DNA from: Duganella sp.
GTDB lineage: Bacteria; Pseudomonadota; Gammaproteobacteria; Burkholderiales; Burkholderiaceae_D
Direction: 5' to 3'
Assembly: GCA_026225475.1 (NCBI GenBank)
Contig: JAMFSU010000045.1
Location: 1 to 55,829, forward strand
Length of the DNA: 55,829 bases
Positions 26,274 through 35,537 of this stretch are shown here, piece after piece (position 1 is the first letter of the stretch; each line of letters starts with the position of its first letter). Below the pieces are notes generated by a model. The model did not search any database. It had not been told where the DNA came from and saw only the letters and a program-made list of their open reading frames with translations. The position numbers were made by a program, and so were the translations under genes.

Positions 26274-27401
26274 ATGATTTTTGAGCGCGCTCTTCGACGC
26301 GAATTGATGAGCACCGCAGGCGCAGTGTTCACGACGCTATTTACAATTACCCTGACGGTGATGCTGATCAAGATTCTTGGTCAGGCTGCCGGTGGACAGG
26401 TGAGCTCGCAGGATGTGCTGGCATTGATCGGTTTCCAGGCATTGAACTACATGCCGGTGATTTTGATCCTGACCGGTTTCATCTCGGTGCTGCTGGTGGT
26501 CACGCGCAGTTACCAGGATTCCGAAATGGTGGTCTGGTTTGCCTGCGGTCTGAGTCTGACGCGCTGGATCAAGCCGGTGCTGTCATTTGGCCTGCCGATC
26601 ATTGTACTGACTGCCATCCTCAGCTTTGCTGCCACGCCTTGGGCCAACCAGCAAAGCTCGCAATTTCGCGAACGGTTTGAAAAGCGCGAAGATATCGCAC
26701 GTGTCTCGCCGGGCAAGTTTCAGGAATCGGCCACGGCGGACCGGATTTTCTTCGTTGAAGGCCTGTCCGGCGATGCCAACAAGGTCAAGAATATCTTTGT
26801 CAATACCTTCCACGAGGGCCGCAACAGTATTGTGGTTGCCAAGGAAGGCGAGATGAAAGTGGATGCGGACGGCGAGAAGTTCGTCGTCATGAATCAAGGC
26901 CGTCGTTACGACGGCACGCCGACGCAGCCCGACTTCCAGATGATCGAATTTGAACGCTATGGCTTGTCGGTGGCGAACCAGTCACCGACTGCGGCTGGTG
27001 AAAAGTCAGTCCGGGCGCTGCAGACCTGGGAATTGCTATCCAAGAACAACAGCTACAGCCGTGGCGAATTGCTGTGGCGTATGGCTTTGCCATTGATGGC
27101 GTTGACGCTGATGCTGCTGGCGATTCCTTTATCGTTCGTCAACCCGCGTGCCGGGCGTTCGATCGGTCTGCTGGTAGCCTTGCTGTTGTTCGTGGTGTAT
27201 AGCAACACGGTCAGCGTTTTCCAATCGTCGGTATCGCAGAACCGCATGTCCTTCATGATGGCCTGGTGGCCGGTGCATTTGGTGGTGGCGCTGATTGTGG
27301 TCGGCTTATTCTTCTGGCGGCTCAAGGTCAACAGCAAATATCATCCGGCTATTATCTGGTCCCGCATCCGCCGTGGACAATTTTCAAAACGGCAAGCCTA
27401 A
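26274..27401 (+). CDS. lptF: LPS export permease LptF
   Basis: 375 residues, inner-membrane subunit of the LptB2FG transporter that lifts lipopolysaccharide out of the membrane. Three N-terminal membrane segments (first about residues 15-35), a large periplasmic beta-jellyroll domain (about 115-260), and three C-terminal segments ending in [10 protein letters not shown]. The start motif [16 protein letters not shown] is typical. I chose ATG 26274 rather than the frame start at 26244, which overlaps the pepA promoter region. Its stop overlaps the lptG start by one base (TAATG), showing translational coupling. Confidence 0.95.
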   Translation: MIFERALRRELMSTAGAVFTTLFTITLTVMLIKILGQAAGGQVSSQDVLALIGFQALNYMPVILILTGFISVLLVVTRSYQDSEMVVWFACGLSLTRWIKPVLSFGLPIIVLTAILSFAATPWANQQSSQFRERFEKREDIARVSPGKFQESATADRIFFVEGLSGDANKVKNIFVNTFHEGRNSIVVAKEGEMKVDADGEKFVVMNQGRRYDGTPTQPDFQMIEFERYGLSVANQSPTAAGEKSVRALQTWELLSKNNSYSRGELLWRMALPLMALTLMLLAIPLSFVNPRAGRSIGLLVALLLFVVYSNTVSVFQSSVSQNRMSFMMAWWPVHLVVALIVVGLFFWRLKVNSKYHPAIIWSRIRRGQFSKRQA

Positions 27402-28534
27402 TGAGAGTTTTACAACGTTATATTACCGCCGAGATTGTGCGCTCGGTAACCTTCGCGCTGGCTGCTTTCCTGGCATTGTTCGCGTTCTTCGAATTGATGG
27501 GGCAATTGGACGCGGTCGGCCGCAATGGCTACAAATTGCAGACTGCGTTGCTTTATGTTGCCATGGGCTTGCCCGGCAATGTTTATGAGTTGATGCCGGT
27601 GGCAGTGTTGATCGGCACCATTTATGCATTGTCGCAATTCGCTGCGACCTCCGAATTTACCATCATGCGCGTGTCGAGCATGTCGACCAGAATGGCCGCC
27701 ATGGCACTGGTCAAGATCGGTCTGGGCTTCGCTATCTTCACAATTCTGTTTGGCGAACTGGTCGCGCCCAAGACCTCCGAGTTCGGCGAAAAGCTCAAGT
27801 TGCAGGCGCAGGGTTCGTCTCTGTCGCAACAATTTCGCTCAGGTTTGTGGGCCAAGGACGTAATCAAGGATGATGGCCTCGACGGCAATATTATTGGCAC
27901 ACGCTTCCTGAATATTCAGCGCATTCTCGGCGATGGCAGTCTCGACGGCCTCAAGATTTACGAGCTGGACCAAGACTTCCACCTGTCAGACCTGACCGTG
28001 GCGGCCAAGGGGACTTATCTGGGGAGTCATGTCTGGCGCTTGACCGATGTGCAACGCACGACTTTCATCGCCAACCACAAGGCGACTGCGATTACGTCGC
28101 CGATTTCCACCGAAAAGCTCAAAACTTACGAATTCGCCTCGGAAGTGACGCCGGAAATTCTCTCGGTCTTGTTTGCCGATCCCGACCACATGTCGGCCTA
28201 TGACTTGCGCGCCTACACCAAGCATCTGGAAGCTAACCACCAGCTCACTGAGCGCTATGAGATCGCTTTCTGGAAGAAAGTGGTCTATCCCTTGTCGATC
28301 TTCGTCATGATGGGACTGGCGTTGCCATTTGCCTATCTGCATTTCCGTGCGGGTGGTGTGAGCTTGAAGATTTTCACCGGCATCATGATCGGCGTGTCTT
28401 TTCAGTTGATTAATAATCTGTTCTCGCATCTGGGCTTGCTCAATGCCTGGCCGCCGTTCCTGACGGCGGCGCTGCCGAGTACCTTGTTCATGCTCATGGC
28501 GATCGTGGCCTTGCGCTGGGTGGAGCGGCATTGA
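27401..28534 (+). CDS. lptG: LPS export permease LptG
   Basis: 377 residues, partner of LptF in LPS extraction. Same architecture: three N-terminal membrane helices ([16 protein letters not shown] followed by a hydrophobic run), a periplasmic domain and three C-terminal helices ending FMLMAIVALRWVER. The ATG at 27401 overlaps the lptF stop. The stop overlaps the start of the CbiX-like gene (TGATG), so lptF, lptG and cbiX are likely one coupled transcript. Confidence 0.95.
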   Translation: MRVLQRYITAEIVRSVTFALAAFLALFAFFELMGQLDAVGRNGYKLQTALLYVAMGLPGNVYELMPVAVLIGTIYALSQFAATSEFTIMRVSSMSTRMAAMALVKIGLGFAIFTILFGELVAPKTSEFGEKLKLQAQGSSLSQQFRSGLWAKDVIKDDGLDGNIIGTRFLNIQRILGDGSLDGLKIYELDQDFHLSDLTVAAKGTYLGSHVWRLTDVQRTTFIANHKATAITSPISTEKLKTYEFASEVTPEILSVLFADPDHMSAYDLRAYTKHLEANHQLTERYEIAFWKKVVYPLSIFVMMGLALPFAYLHFRAGGVSLKIFTGIMIGVSFQLINNLFSHLGLLNAWPPFLTAALPSTLFMLMAIVALRWVERH

Positions 28535-28914
28535 TGTCGGCACAGCAGGCATTGATCCTGTTTGCGCATGGTGCGCGCGACCCGGCCTGGGCCGAGCCGT
28601 TTCAACGTTTGCGCGCGCTCACGCAAAGCAGTTTGCCAAAGGTCAACGTGGCGTTGGCATTTCTTGAATTGATGACGCCGAATTTGCCACAACTGGTGCA
28701 GCAGCAGGTTGCCGATGGCGTGCGGCAGATCACTGTTGTGCCAGTCTTTCTGGGGCAGGGCGGGCATGTGCGGCGCGATTTACCGGTCTTGATTGAACAA
28801 CTGCGGCAAAGTTATCCGACCGTGACATTTGATGTCGCCGCCGCTGCGGGCGAAGATGCCGGCGTGTTGCAGGCATTGGCGCACTATTGCGTTACTCAAG
28901 CGCAGTCAGAATAA
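28534..28914 (+). CDS. CbiX-type small metal-chelatase domain protein
   Basis: 126 residues, a single short CbiX/SirB domain. LILFAHGARDPAWAEPF contains the metal-binding histidine near the N-terminus, and VVPVFLGQGGHVRRD the second, near residue 75. Short CbiX proteins insert cobalt or iron into sirohydrochlorin. Its neighbours across the convergent border include a SUMT-type methyltransferase in the sulfite-reductase operon, so iron insertion for siroheme is a sensible inference; cobalt cannot be excluded. Coupled to lptG by a TGATG overlap; its last 9 bases overlap the end of the convergent CsaA-like gene. Confidence 0.85.
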   Translation: MSAQQALILFAHGARDPAWAEPFQRLRALTQSSLPKVNVALAFLELMTPNLPQLVQQQVADGVRQITVVPVFLGQGGHVRRDLPVLIEQLRQSYPTVTFDVAAAAGEDAGVLQALAHYCVTQAQSE

Positions 28915-29277
28915 ACGCGCACCATCGGGCGTCGCTTGATCAGGGGCAAACAAGACCACCTCGCCCTTGGCATCAGGAAACCCCAAGGTCAATACTTCCG
29001 ACATGAATTTGCCGATCTGGCGTGGTGGGAAATTGATCACGGCGGCAATTTGTCTGCCGATCAATTCATCCAGGCGGTAATGCGCCGTAATCTGGGCGCT
29101 ACTCTGCTTGATACCAACGCTCGGACCAAAGTCGATGTGCAGTTTGTAGGTTGGTTTGCGTGCCTCGGGAAAGGGATGCGCAGCGACGATGGTGCCGATG
29201 CGGATATCCACTTTCAAAAAATCGTCGAAGCTGATTGGCGCCGCTACCGGTGCCGATGGATCGTGGAGCAGATGCAT
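28906..29277 (-). CDS. CsaA-like tRNA-binding-domain protein
   Basis: 123 residues. From residue 16 onward it is a single EMAP-II/tRNA-binding OB fold: ISFDDFLKVDIRIGTI, PFPEARKPTYKLHIDFG, SSAQITAHY and RQIAAVINFPPRQIG are the family landmarks. B. subtilis CsaA is described as a secretion-related chaperone; the related tRNA-binding proteins bind RNA. Which role applies is unknown. It is the last gene of the long minus-strand sulfur run, 20 bases after the SUMT gene, and its end overlaps the CbiX gene by 9 bases. Confidence 0.85.
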   Translation of the reverse strand: MHLLHDPSAPVAAPISFDDFLKVDIRIGTIVAAHPFPEARKPTYKLHIDFGPSVGIKQSSAQITAHYRLDELIGRQIAAVINFPPRQIGKFMSEVLTLGFPDAKGEVVLFAPDQATPDGARLF

Positions 29278-29297
29278 GCAAGGGCCTCGTGCCTGGT

Positions 29298-30068
29298 TCA
29301 GTTGTCGCTGTTGTCAGTGCCGGCTGCTCGTATGGCCAATGCTTCGCCGATCATGACTAGTACTGGACCACTGCACTGTGCCAGGCCGAGTTCGAGATTG
29401 CCGAGTTCCAGATCCAGAATGCGTTCATTGGTGCGGCTGCAGTTTTCCACCACAACCACGGGCGTGCTGCGCGCATAACCTAGCGACAGCAAGCGTTGTG
29501 CAGTGGCGGCGGCTTCGCGGCCACCCATGTATTGCACCAGTGTGTCGCCGTTGGGCATGATGAATTCGCTCGGTTCATCGGGGGCCGTACTGGAAGTGAA
29601 CAAGGATACGCTGCGCGCCACGCCGCGTTTGGTCAATGGACGTTGTGCGGAGGATGCGGCCGCCAATGCTGCCGTAATGCCAGGCACGATTTCGTAGGCA
29701 ATCTGATGGCTGTCGAGCGCGCGCAACTCTTCATCTGCACGGCCGAATAACATCGGGTCACCACCCTTGAGACGCACCACCAGCCGGTATTGCTGGGCGC
29801 ATTCGATGAGTAGCTGATTGATCATTTGTTGCGCGGTCGAGCGCTGGCCGCTGCGTTTGCCGACTGGAATCTTGACCGCTTGCGGGCATAGTTCCAGCAT
29901 TTCTGGCGTCACCAGCGCATCATGCAACACAACCTCGGCCTGGCCCAGCAGGCGAGCGCCGCGCACGGTGATCAGGTCGGCAGCGCCCGGGCCGGCACCG
30001 ATAAGATAAACCTTGCCGGCAATCGCTGCGGGCGTTGGCACTGGCGGAGGCGAAGTTGGCTGGCTCAT
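29298..30068 (-). CDS. cobA: Uroporphyrinogen-III C-methyltransferase (SUMT)
   Basis: 256 residues, a single SUMT domain equal to the C-terminal half of CysG. It adds two methyl groups to uroporphyrinogen III to give precorrin-2, the branch to siroheme. Landmarks: GKVYLIGAGPGAADLITVRG, VRLKGGDPMLFGR, TAALAAASSAQRPLTKRG and the C-terminal VLVMIGEAL. The N-terminal dehydrogenase/ferrochelatase part of CysG is missing, so it is not the full siroheme synthase; the CbiX-type protein next door may supply iron insertion. It lies in the sulfite-reductase operon, which needs siroheme. Confidence 0.92.
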   Translation of the reverse strand: MSQPTSPPPVPTPAAIAGKVYLIGAGPGAADLITVRGARLLGQAEVVLHDALVTPEMLELCPQAVKIPVGKRSGQRSTAQQMINQLLIECAQQYRLVVRLKGGDPMLFGRADEELRALDSHQIAYEIVPGITAALAAASSAQRPLTKRGVARSVSLFTSSTAPDEPSEFIMPNGDTLVQYMGGREAAATAQRLLSLGYARSTPVVVVENCSRTNERILDLELGNLELGLAQCSGPVLVMIGEALAIRAAGTDNSDN

Positions 30069-30160
30069 GCGGTCAAAAAAGAATTGGCCGCGCTTGCACG
30101 CGGCACATCGGTTACTGCTGCCGTGATGCCGGGGAATCCGGCGCCACGGCGCAGCCGCGA

Positions 30161-31498
30161 TTATTGCGCATCTAGACGGATCATGCCAGCAGCAACCGTC
30201 TGATGGGTGACTTCATCGATCAGGATGAAGGCACCGGTGGCGCGGATTGCACTATAGGCATCGACCGCGAGCGCTTGCTGAACGTTGATCGAGACGCGCG
30301 CAATATCATTGAGCTTGAGTGATTCTGCCGGATGGCGTTGTTGCGTGTTGATATCAAGCAAGGTATCGATTTTCGCCACGCGTGCCGTCACTTGCTTGGT
30401 AGTGTGCTTGAGCCAGTATTTGCGACGCAAGTCCAGCGCGTCTTCGGACAGCCAGCACAGATCGGCGCTGATGGTCTTGAGCAAAGTCGGCGTCTGGTCC
30501 ACCGTAGTCAGCATGTCGCCGCGCGAAATATCCAGATATTCATCGAGCAGAATAGTGACTGATTGACCAGCCGAGGCTTCATCGAGCGTGCCGTCGAGTA
30601 CCAGGATGTCCTTGACGGTAGCGTTCTGGCCGCTTGGCTGCACTTGCAGTTTGTCGCCCTTGCGTACCTTGCCAGCTTCGATACGGCCCATGTAGCCGCG
30701 GAAATCGTTGGCTTCATGACCATTGTGGCGCGCCACCAATTGCACCGGGAAGCGGAACGGTTCTGCATGTGCATCTTCATAGACCGAAAGCGACTCCAGC
30801 AATTCAATCAGCGTCGGGCCTTGATACCATGACAAATTGTCGCCGACGGTGACGACGTTGTCACCGGCCAGTGCCGACAGCGGGATCGGGCGCACATCCT
30901 TGAGTCCCAGTTGCGCGGCAAATTCCAGGTAAGCGCCAACGATGCGGTCATATACCGCCTGGTCGTAGTTGATCAGATCCATCTTGTTGACGGCCACAAT
31001 CACATGCTGGATTTGCAGCAAGTGCGCAATCGTCGAATGGCGCTTGGTCTGGGTCAGCAATTCCACGCTGCCATCGTCGCCCAGTTTGACCTTGGAGACA
31101 TCGATGAGGATGATCACGGCGTCGGCCGTCGAGGCACCGGTGACCATGTTGCGCGTGTATTGCTCATGGCCCGGGGTGTCGGCGATGATGAACTTGCGTT
31201 TTGGGGTGGCGAAGTAGCGATAGGCGACATCAATCGTGATGCCTTGTTCGCGCTCTGCTTCCAGTCCATCGGTCAGCAGCGACAGGTCGATGGTGTCGCC
31301 AACGGTACGCTTGTGTTTGGCACGCGAGATGGCGTCCAACTGGTCGGCGAAGATTCCTTTGCTGTCGAACAGCAGGCGGCCGATCAGCGTGCTCTTGCCA
31401 TCATCAACCGAGCCAGCGGTGATGAAACGCAGCAGGCCGCGCTCGTGAGTGGTGTGAGCGGATGTGCTCAAGTCTTGTTCGGCAACAGCGGCATTCAT
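30161..31498 (-). CDS. cysN: Sulfate adenylyltransferase subunit 1 (GTPase)
   Basis: 445 residues. GTPase subunit of ATP sulfurylase; with CysD it makes adenosine 5'-phosphosulfate from sulfate and ATP. P-loop GSVDDGKST at about 29-37, DTPGHEQY switch region, and NKMDLI. A C-terminal elongation-factor-like domain follows. There is no fused CysC APS kinase, in line with direct use of APS by the reductase in this operon. Its ATG overlaps the cysD stop by one base. Confidence 0.95.
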   Translation of the reverse strand: MNAAVAEQDLSTSAHTTHERGLLRFITAGSVDDGKSTLIGRLLFDSKGIFADQLDAISRAKHKRTVGDTIDLSLLTDGLEAEREQGITIDVAYRYFATPKRKFIIADTPGHEQYTRNMVTGASTADAVIILIDVSKVKLGDDGSVELLTQTKRHSTIAHLLQIQHVIVAVNKMDLINYDQAVYDRIVGAYLEFAAQLGLKDVRPIPLSALAGDNVVTVGDNLSWYQGPTLIELLESLSVYEDAHAEPFRFPVQLVARHNGHEANDFRGYMGRIEAGKVRKGDKLQVQPSGQNATVKDILVLDGTLDEASAGQSVTILLDEYLDISRGDMLTTVDQTPTLLKTISADLCWLSEDALDLRRKYWLKHTTKQVTARVAKIDTLLDINTQQRHPAESLKLNDIARVSINVQQALAVDAYSAIRATGAFILIDEVTHQTVAAGMIRLDAQ

Positions 31499-32433
31499 CA
31501 GAAATATCCTTCTTTTTTACGTTTTTCCATCGAAGCTTCCGAGGTCTGGTCGTCCATGCGCGTGGCGCCACGTTCGGTGATCTGGGTGACAGCGGTTTCG
31601 GCAATGATGGCGTCGACCGAAGTGGCGTCGGAGGCCACCGGGCAGGTGCAGGAAATATCACCCACGGTGCGGAAGCGCACGATGCGGTTTTCCACTATTT
31701 CACCATCGCGCGCCGGCGTCAGATCGGTCAGCGGCACCAGCAGGCCGTTACGCGCGATCACTTGGCGCTCATGGGCAAAGTAGATCGGCGGCAAGGCCAG
31801 TTTTTCGCGTGCGATGTATTGCCAGACGTCGAGCTCGGTCCAGTTGGAAATCGGGAACACGCGCATGTTTTCGCCAGGATGGACGCGGGTGTTGTAGAGA
31901 TCCCAGAGTTCCGGACGTTGCGCCTTGGGATTCCATTGGCCGAATTCATCGCGGAACGAAAAGATGCGTTCCTTGGCGCGTGCCTTTTCTTCATCGCGGC
32001 GAGCGCCGCCGATACAGGCGTCGAACTTGAATTCATCAATGGTTTCCAGCAGTGTCACCGCTTGTGCCGCATTGCGCGAATCGGTCAATGGATTGCGCAG
32101 GCGCACGGTGCCGCGTTTGATGGAATCTTCCACTGAGCGTACCACCAGCCGCTCGCCGAGTTCGGCAGCGCGCTGGTCGCGGAACGCGATGACTTCTGCA
32201 AAATTGTGACCGGTATCGATATGCACCAGCGGAAAGGGGAATTTGCCGGGGCGGAAGGCCTTTTCGGCAATGCGTAGCAACACCACCGAGTCCTTGCCGC
32301 CCGAAAACAGCAGCGCCGGATTGCTGCATTCGGCAGCAACTTCGCGCATGATGTGGATTGCCTCGGACTCTAGCCAGTCGAGGTGACGGCTGCTGGCATT
32401 GCCGAGAAATAGTTGTTCAACTGCTGTGTTCAT
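31498..32433 (-). CDS. cysD: Sulfate adenylyltransferase subunit 2
   Basis: 311 residues. The catalytic subunit that transfers the AMP to sulfate. PP-loop SGGKDSVVLLRIAEKAF (about residues 44-60), HIDTGHNF, and the C-terminal RKKEGYF are family marks. Couples to CysN by a one-base stop/start overlap. Lies 77 bases after cysH. Confidence 0.95.
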   Translation of the reverse strand: MNTAVEQLFLGNASSRHLDWLESEAIHIMREVAAECSNPALLFSGGKDSVVLLRIAEKAFRPGKFPFPLVHIDTGHNFAEVIAFRDQRAAELGERLVVRSVEDSIKRGTVRLRNPLTDSRNAAQAVTLLETIDEFKFDACIGGARRDEEKARAKERIFSFRDEFGQWNPKAQRPELWDLYNTRVHPGENMRVFPISNWTELDVWQYIAREKLALPPIYFAHERQVIARNGLLVPLTDLTPARDGEIVENRIVRFRTVGDISCTCPVASDATSVDAIIAETAVTQITERGATRMDDQTSEASMEKRKKEGYF

Positions 32434-32510
32434 ACGATGACCTTTGGTTCAAGTCGGATTGCGGTTGGTTCAGTTCAGAGGTGGCAGGCGTCAAGCAACT
32501 GCGGGCAGAT

Positions 32511-33242
32511 TCAATGGGGTGCAACGCTTTGCGATTTGATGCGGATCAGCTTGCCATCGACCACGTGCAGGCCGCATTCCTTGGAGTCGGGATTTTCCCA
32601 CCACCAGCGTCCGGCGCGCACATCTTCGCCGGGCTGGATGGCGCGCGTGCAGGGTTCGCAGCCAATCGACGGATAGCCCTGATCGTGCAGCGGATTGTAG
32701 GGAACCTGATGGTCGCGCAGGTATCGCCAGACATCTTCCTCGGACCAGTCGGCCAGTGGATTGAATTTGACCATGCCATGGGCCGGGTCGTCTTCTTGTA
32801 CGTCCAGCGTCGCACGCGTGACCGATTGCGCCCGCCGTTGTCCGGTGACCCAGGACTTGTTGCCGGCCAGTGCGCGATTGAGCGGCTCGATCTTGCGGAT
32901 GCGGCAGCATTCCTTGCGCAGCTCGACACTGTCGTAGAAGCCGTTGAGGCCATGACTGGCGACATATTCTTCAATCGCTAGCGGCTCTGGACGAAACGGT
33001 GTGACCTGGTAGTCGTAGGTTTCCTTGATGCGGTCAAGCATGCCCAGCGTTTCTTTGTGCAGGCGGCCGGTTTCGAGTGTGAAAATGGTAATCGGCAGTT
33101 TGCTGCGCAAGATCATGTCGGTCAGCACCATATCTTCTGCCGCCAGGCTGGAAGCAAACACGGCCGGTGTGAACTCGGCAGCGATCTGTTCCAGTGTGGC
33201 GCGGGTGCGGGCGATCAGGTCTTGCAATGCGGGGTCGGACAT
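32511..33242 (-). CDS. cysH: Adenylyl-sulfate reductase, iron-sulfur type
   Basis: 243 residues. Reduces activated sulfate to sulfite. It has the CC pair at 112-113 (KECCRIRK) and C195-x2-C198 (GCEPC), the four ligands of a [4Fe-4S] cluster that mark assimilatory APS reductases; E. coli-type PAPS reductases lack them. The catalytic cysteine is C223 in KECGLH. It should therefore use APS directly, and no APS kinase gene is present in the operon, which agrees. Starts 28 bases after the DUF934 gene. Confidence 0.93.
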   Translation of the reverse strand: MSDPALQDLIARTRATLEQIAAEFTPAVFASSLAAEDMVLTDMILRSKLPITIFTLETGRLHKETLGMLDRIKETYDYQVTPFRPEPLAIEEYVASHGLNGFYDSVELRKECCRIRKIEPLNRALAGNKSWVTGQRRAQSVTRATLDVQEDDPAHGMVKFNPLADWSEEDVWRYLRDHQVPYNPLHDQGYPSIGCEPCTRAIQPGEDVRAGRWWWENPDSKECGLHVVDGKLIRIKSQSVAPH

Positions 33243-33269
33243 GGTGTGCTTTCTGCGTCGATACCGCTG

Positions 33270-33797
33270 TCAATCACGTGCTGTGACGGTGTCGCGTTTG
33301 GCGCGGCGAAACAGCGGATTTTTTTCATCCCAGGAAGTCTGATACTTCTCCGAAAAATCGGTCAGGCCTTTGAGAGCGTCGTGGATGTCCTTGTCGGCAC
33401 GCACCGCAAACGCATTGAAACCAACGCGCTGCATGTAAAACAATTGATCGCGCAGCACATCGCCAATGGCGCGCAGTTCGCCGGTATAACCGAGGCGTGC
33501 GCGCAAGTTGTAGGCGATCGAATAACCACGGCCGTCGGCGAACTTGGGGAAATCCACGGCGATAACCTGGAATGGCGCCAGATCGTCCTTGAGTGTTTCC
33601 GGACGTTCATCGCTGGCCAGCCATACGCCCAGTTGCGCACGGCTCTGCAAGGCAGCGCGTTGGGCTTGCCAGACGGCCAGCGGCACGATGATCTTGCCGA
33701 CAGGCACGCTGACGGTGTCGGCAGTTTCACCTTCATTGAGGCGCAATACGGTCCAGTCGTCGTCGATGACGAGCTTGTCTTTGATCAGATTAGGCAC
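33270..33797 (-). CDS. DUF934 protein of the sulfite reductase operon
   Basis: 175 residues. DUF934 proteins are nearly always encoded beside CysI-type sulfite reductases that lack a CysJ flavoprotein; they are thought to help electron supply or assembly, but the role is not proven. Family features: DWTVLRLNEGE, LDDLAPFQVIAVDFPKFADGRGYSIAYNLR, and the end FFRRAK-like LFRRAKRDT. I chose the GTG at 33797 because GGAGAAGA lies upstream and there is no ATG nearby; it overlaps the cysI stop by 8 bases. Longer frames run into cysI. Confidence 0.85.
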   Translation of the reverse strand: MPNLIKDKLVIDDDWTVLRLNEGETADTVSVPVGKIIVPLAVWQAQRAALQSRAQLGVWLASDERPETLKDDLAPFQVIAVDFPKFADGRGYSIAYNLRARLGYTGELRAIGDVLRDQLFYMQRVGFNAFAVRADKDIHDALKGLTDFSEKYQTSWDEKNPLFRRAKRDTVTARD

Positions 33798-35484
33798 AGA
33801 CGTCTTCTCCAGTAACGTGATCAGCTTTGATCGGGGTGGCATAGACGAAATCCTTGAACGGCACGACGCCGACGCGGCGTACGGTGTCGATGAAACGTTC
33901 GTCTTCGATGCGTTGTTTGACATAGACCTGCAACAGGCGATCAATCACGGTCGGCATCTGATGCGCCGAGAACGACGGGCCGATGATCTTGCCGATGCTG
34001 GAATGGTTACCCTGGGCACCGCCCAGCGACACCTGATACCACTCGGCACCGTCCTTGTCGACTCCGAGCACGCCGATATTGCCGACGTGATGGTGGCCGC
34101 AGGCGTTGATGCAACCGGAGATGTTCAATTCGATGTCGCCGATGTCATGCTGGAAATCGATGTCATCGAAGCGTTCTGCAATCGCTTGCGCAATCGGGAT
34201 CGACTTGGCATTGGCCAGCGAGCAGAAATCGCCACCGGGGCAGCAGATGATGTCCGTCAGTAAGCCGATGTTGGGCGTAGCCAGGCCGTGCGCCTTGGCT
34301 TCCTGCCACAGCGCATACAGTTCGCTTTGCTTGACGTCGGCCAGCACCAGATTTTGTTCGTGCGTGACGCGCAGCTCCGAAAAGCTGTAGCGGTCGGCCA
34401 GATCGGCGACGAAATCGAGTTGGTCAGCGGTAATGTCACCTGGCGGCACGCCAGTTTTCTTCAGCGACAGAATCGCCGCCGCGTAGCCTGGAACCTTGTG
34501 GTCCTTGACGTTACGCTTGAGCCAGTTGGCAAAGCCCTTGTCGGTCGCTTTCTTTTGTTCGAATTCAACATCGACTGCTGGCAACGTGGCATACGCAGGT
34601 GCAGTGAAGTAGTGCGCTACGCGCTGCAATTCTTCTTCGGTCAACGTGGCCGGGCCATCCTTGATGTCTTGCCATTCGGCTTCGACCTGGCGCGCGAATT
34701 CTTCCGGACCAATCGCCTTGACCAGGATTTTGATGCGCGCCTTGTAGATATTGTCGCGACGGCCGTATTGGTTGTACACACGCAGAATCGCTTCCAGATA
34801 GGACATGGCATGCTGCCATGGCAGGAAGTCACGGATCTGGCTGCCCAGAATCGGGGTACGACCCATGCCGCCGCCGACCAGCACGCGGAAACCGACTTCG
34901 CCGGCCTCGTTCTTGATCACGTGCAGCCCGATATCATGTACGGCGGTGGCCGCGCGGTCTTGTGCGGAGCCACTGATGGCAATCTTGAACTTGCGCGGCA
35001 GATAGGCGAATTCAGGGTGGAAGGTACTCCACTCGCGAATCATTTCGGCATAAGGACGCGGATCAACGATCTCGTCGGCGGCGACACCAGCCAACTCGTC
35101 CGAGGTGGTGTTGCGGATGCAGTTGCCCGAGGTTTGAATCGCGTGCATTTCCACCGTAGCCAATTCGGCCAGGATATCGGGTGACTCTTCCAGCTTTATC
35201 CAGTTGAACTGAATGTTCTGGCGCGTGGTGAAGTGACCATAGCCGCGATCGTACTTGCGTGCGATATGGGCAAACATGCGGACTTGACGCGAGGCCAGCA
35301 GGCCATAGGGTACGGCGATGCGTAGCATGTAGGCGTGGCGCTGCAGGTACAAGCCGTTTTGCAGACGCAGGATACGGAATTCGTCTTCGATCAGCTCATC
35401 GGAAAGGCGGCGCCGAACCTGGTCTCGATACTGTGCAACGCGCTCTTTGACGATCTGGTGATCGTATTGGTCATAACGGTACAT
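33790..35484 (-). CDS. cysI: Sulfite reductase hemoprotein, CysI type
   Basis: 564 residues. Six-electron reduction of sulfite to sulfide with siroheme and a [4Fe-4S] cluster. The cluster/siroheme ligands are visible as C415-x5-C421 (CPGGDFC) and C458-x3-C462 (GCINAC). Other landmarks are HFTTRQNIQF near residue 83 and GGGMGR near 204. No cysJ flavoprotein gene is present, so electrons probably come from ferredoxin or from a route involving the DUF934 protein. A nitrite reductase is a less likely reading, given the cysH-cysD-cysN context. Starts 53 bases after the TSUP gene. Confidence 0.93.
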   Translation of the reverse strand: MYRYDQYDHQIVKERVAQYRDQVRRRLSDELIEDEFRILRLQNGLYLQRHAYMLRIAVPYGLLASRQVRMFAHIARKYDRGYGHFTTRQNIQFNWIKLEESPDILAELATVEMHAIQTSGNCIRNTTSDELAGVAADEIVDPRPYAEMIREWSTFHPEFAYLPRKFKIAISGSAQDRAATAVHDIGLHVIKNEAGEVGFRVLVGGGMGRTPILGSQIRDFLPWQHAMSYLEAILRVYNQYGRRDNIYKARIKILVKAIGPEEFARQVEAEWQDIKDGPATLTEEELQRVAHYFTAPAYATLPAVDVEFEQKKATDKGFANWLKRNVKDHKVPGYAAAILSLKKTGVPPGDITADQLDFVADLADRYSFSELRVTHEQNLVLADVKQSELYALWQEAKAHGLATPNIGLLTDIICCPGGDFCSLANAKSIPIAQAIAERFDDIDFQHDIGDIELNISGCINACGHHHVGNIGVLGVDKDGAEWYQVSLGGAQGNHSSIGKIIGPSFSAHQMPTVIDRLLQVYVKQRIEDERFIDTVRRVGVVPFKDFVYATPIKADHVTGEDVCA

Positions 35485-35537
35485 CTTATGGTCCCTGTTA
35501 ACGTCTTTTCGGAATCTTCAGTGGAGAATCCGTATGA

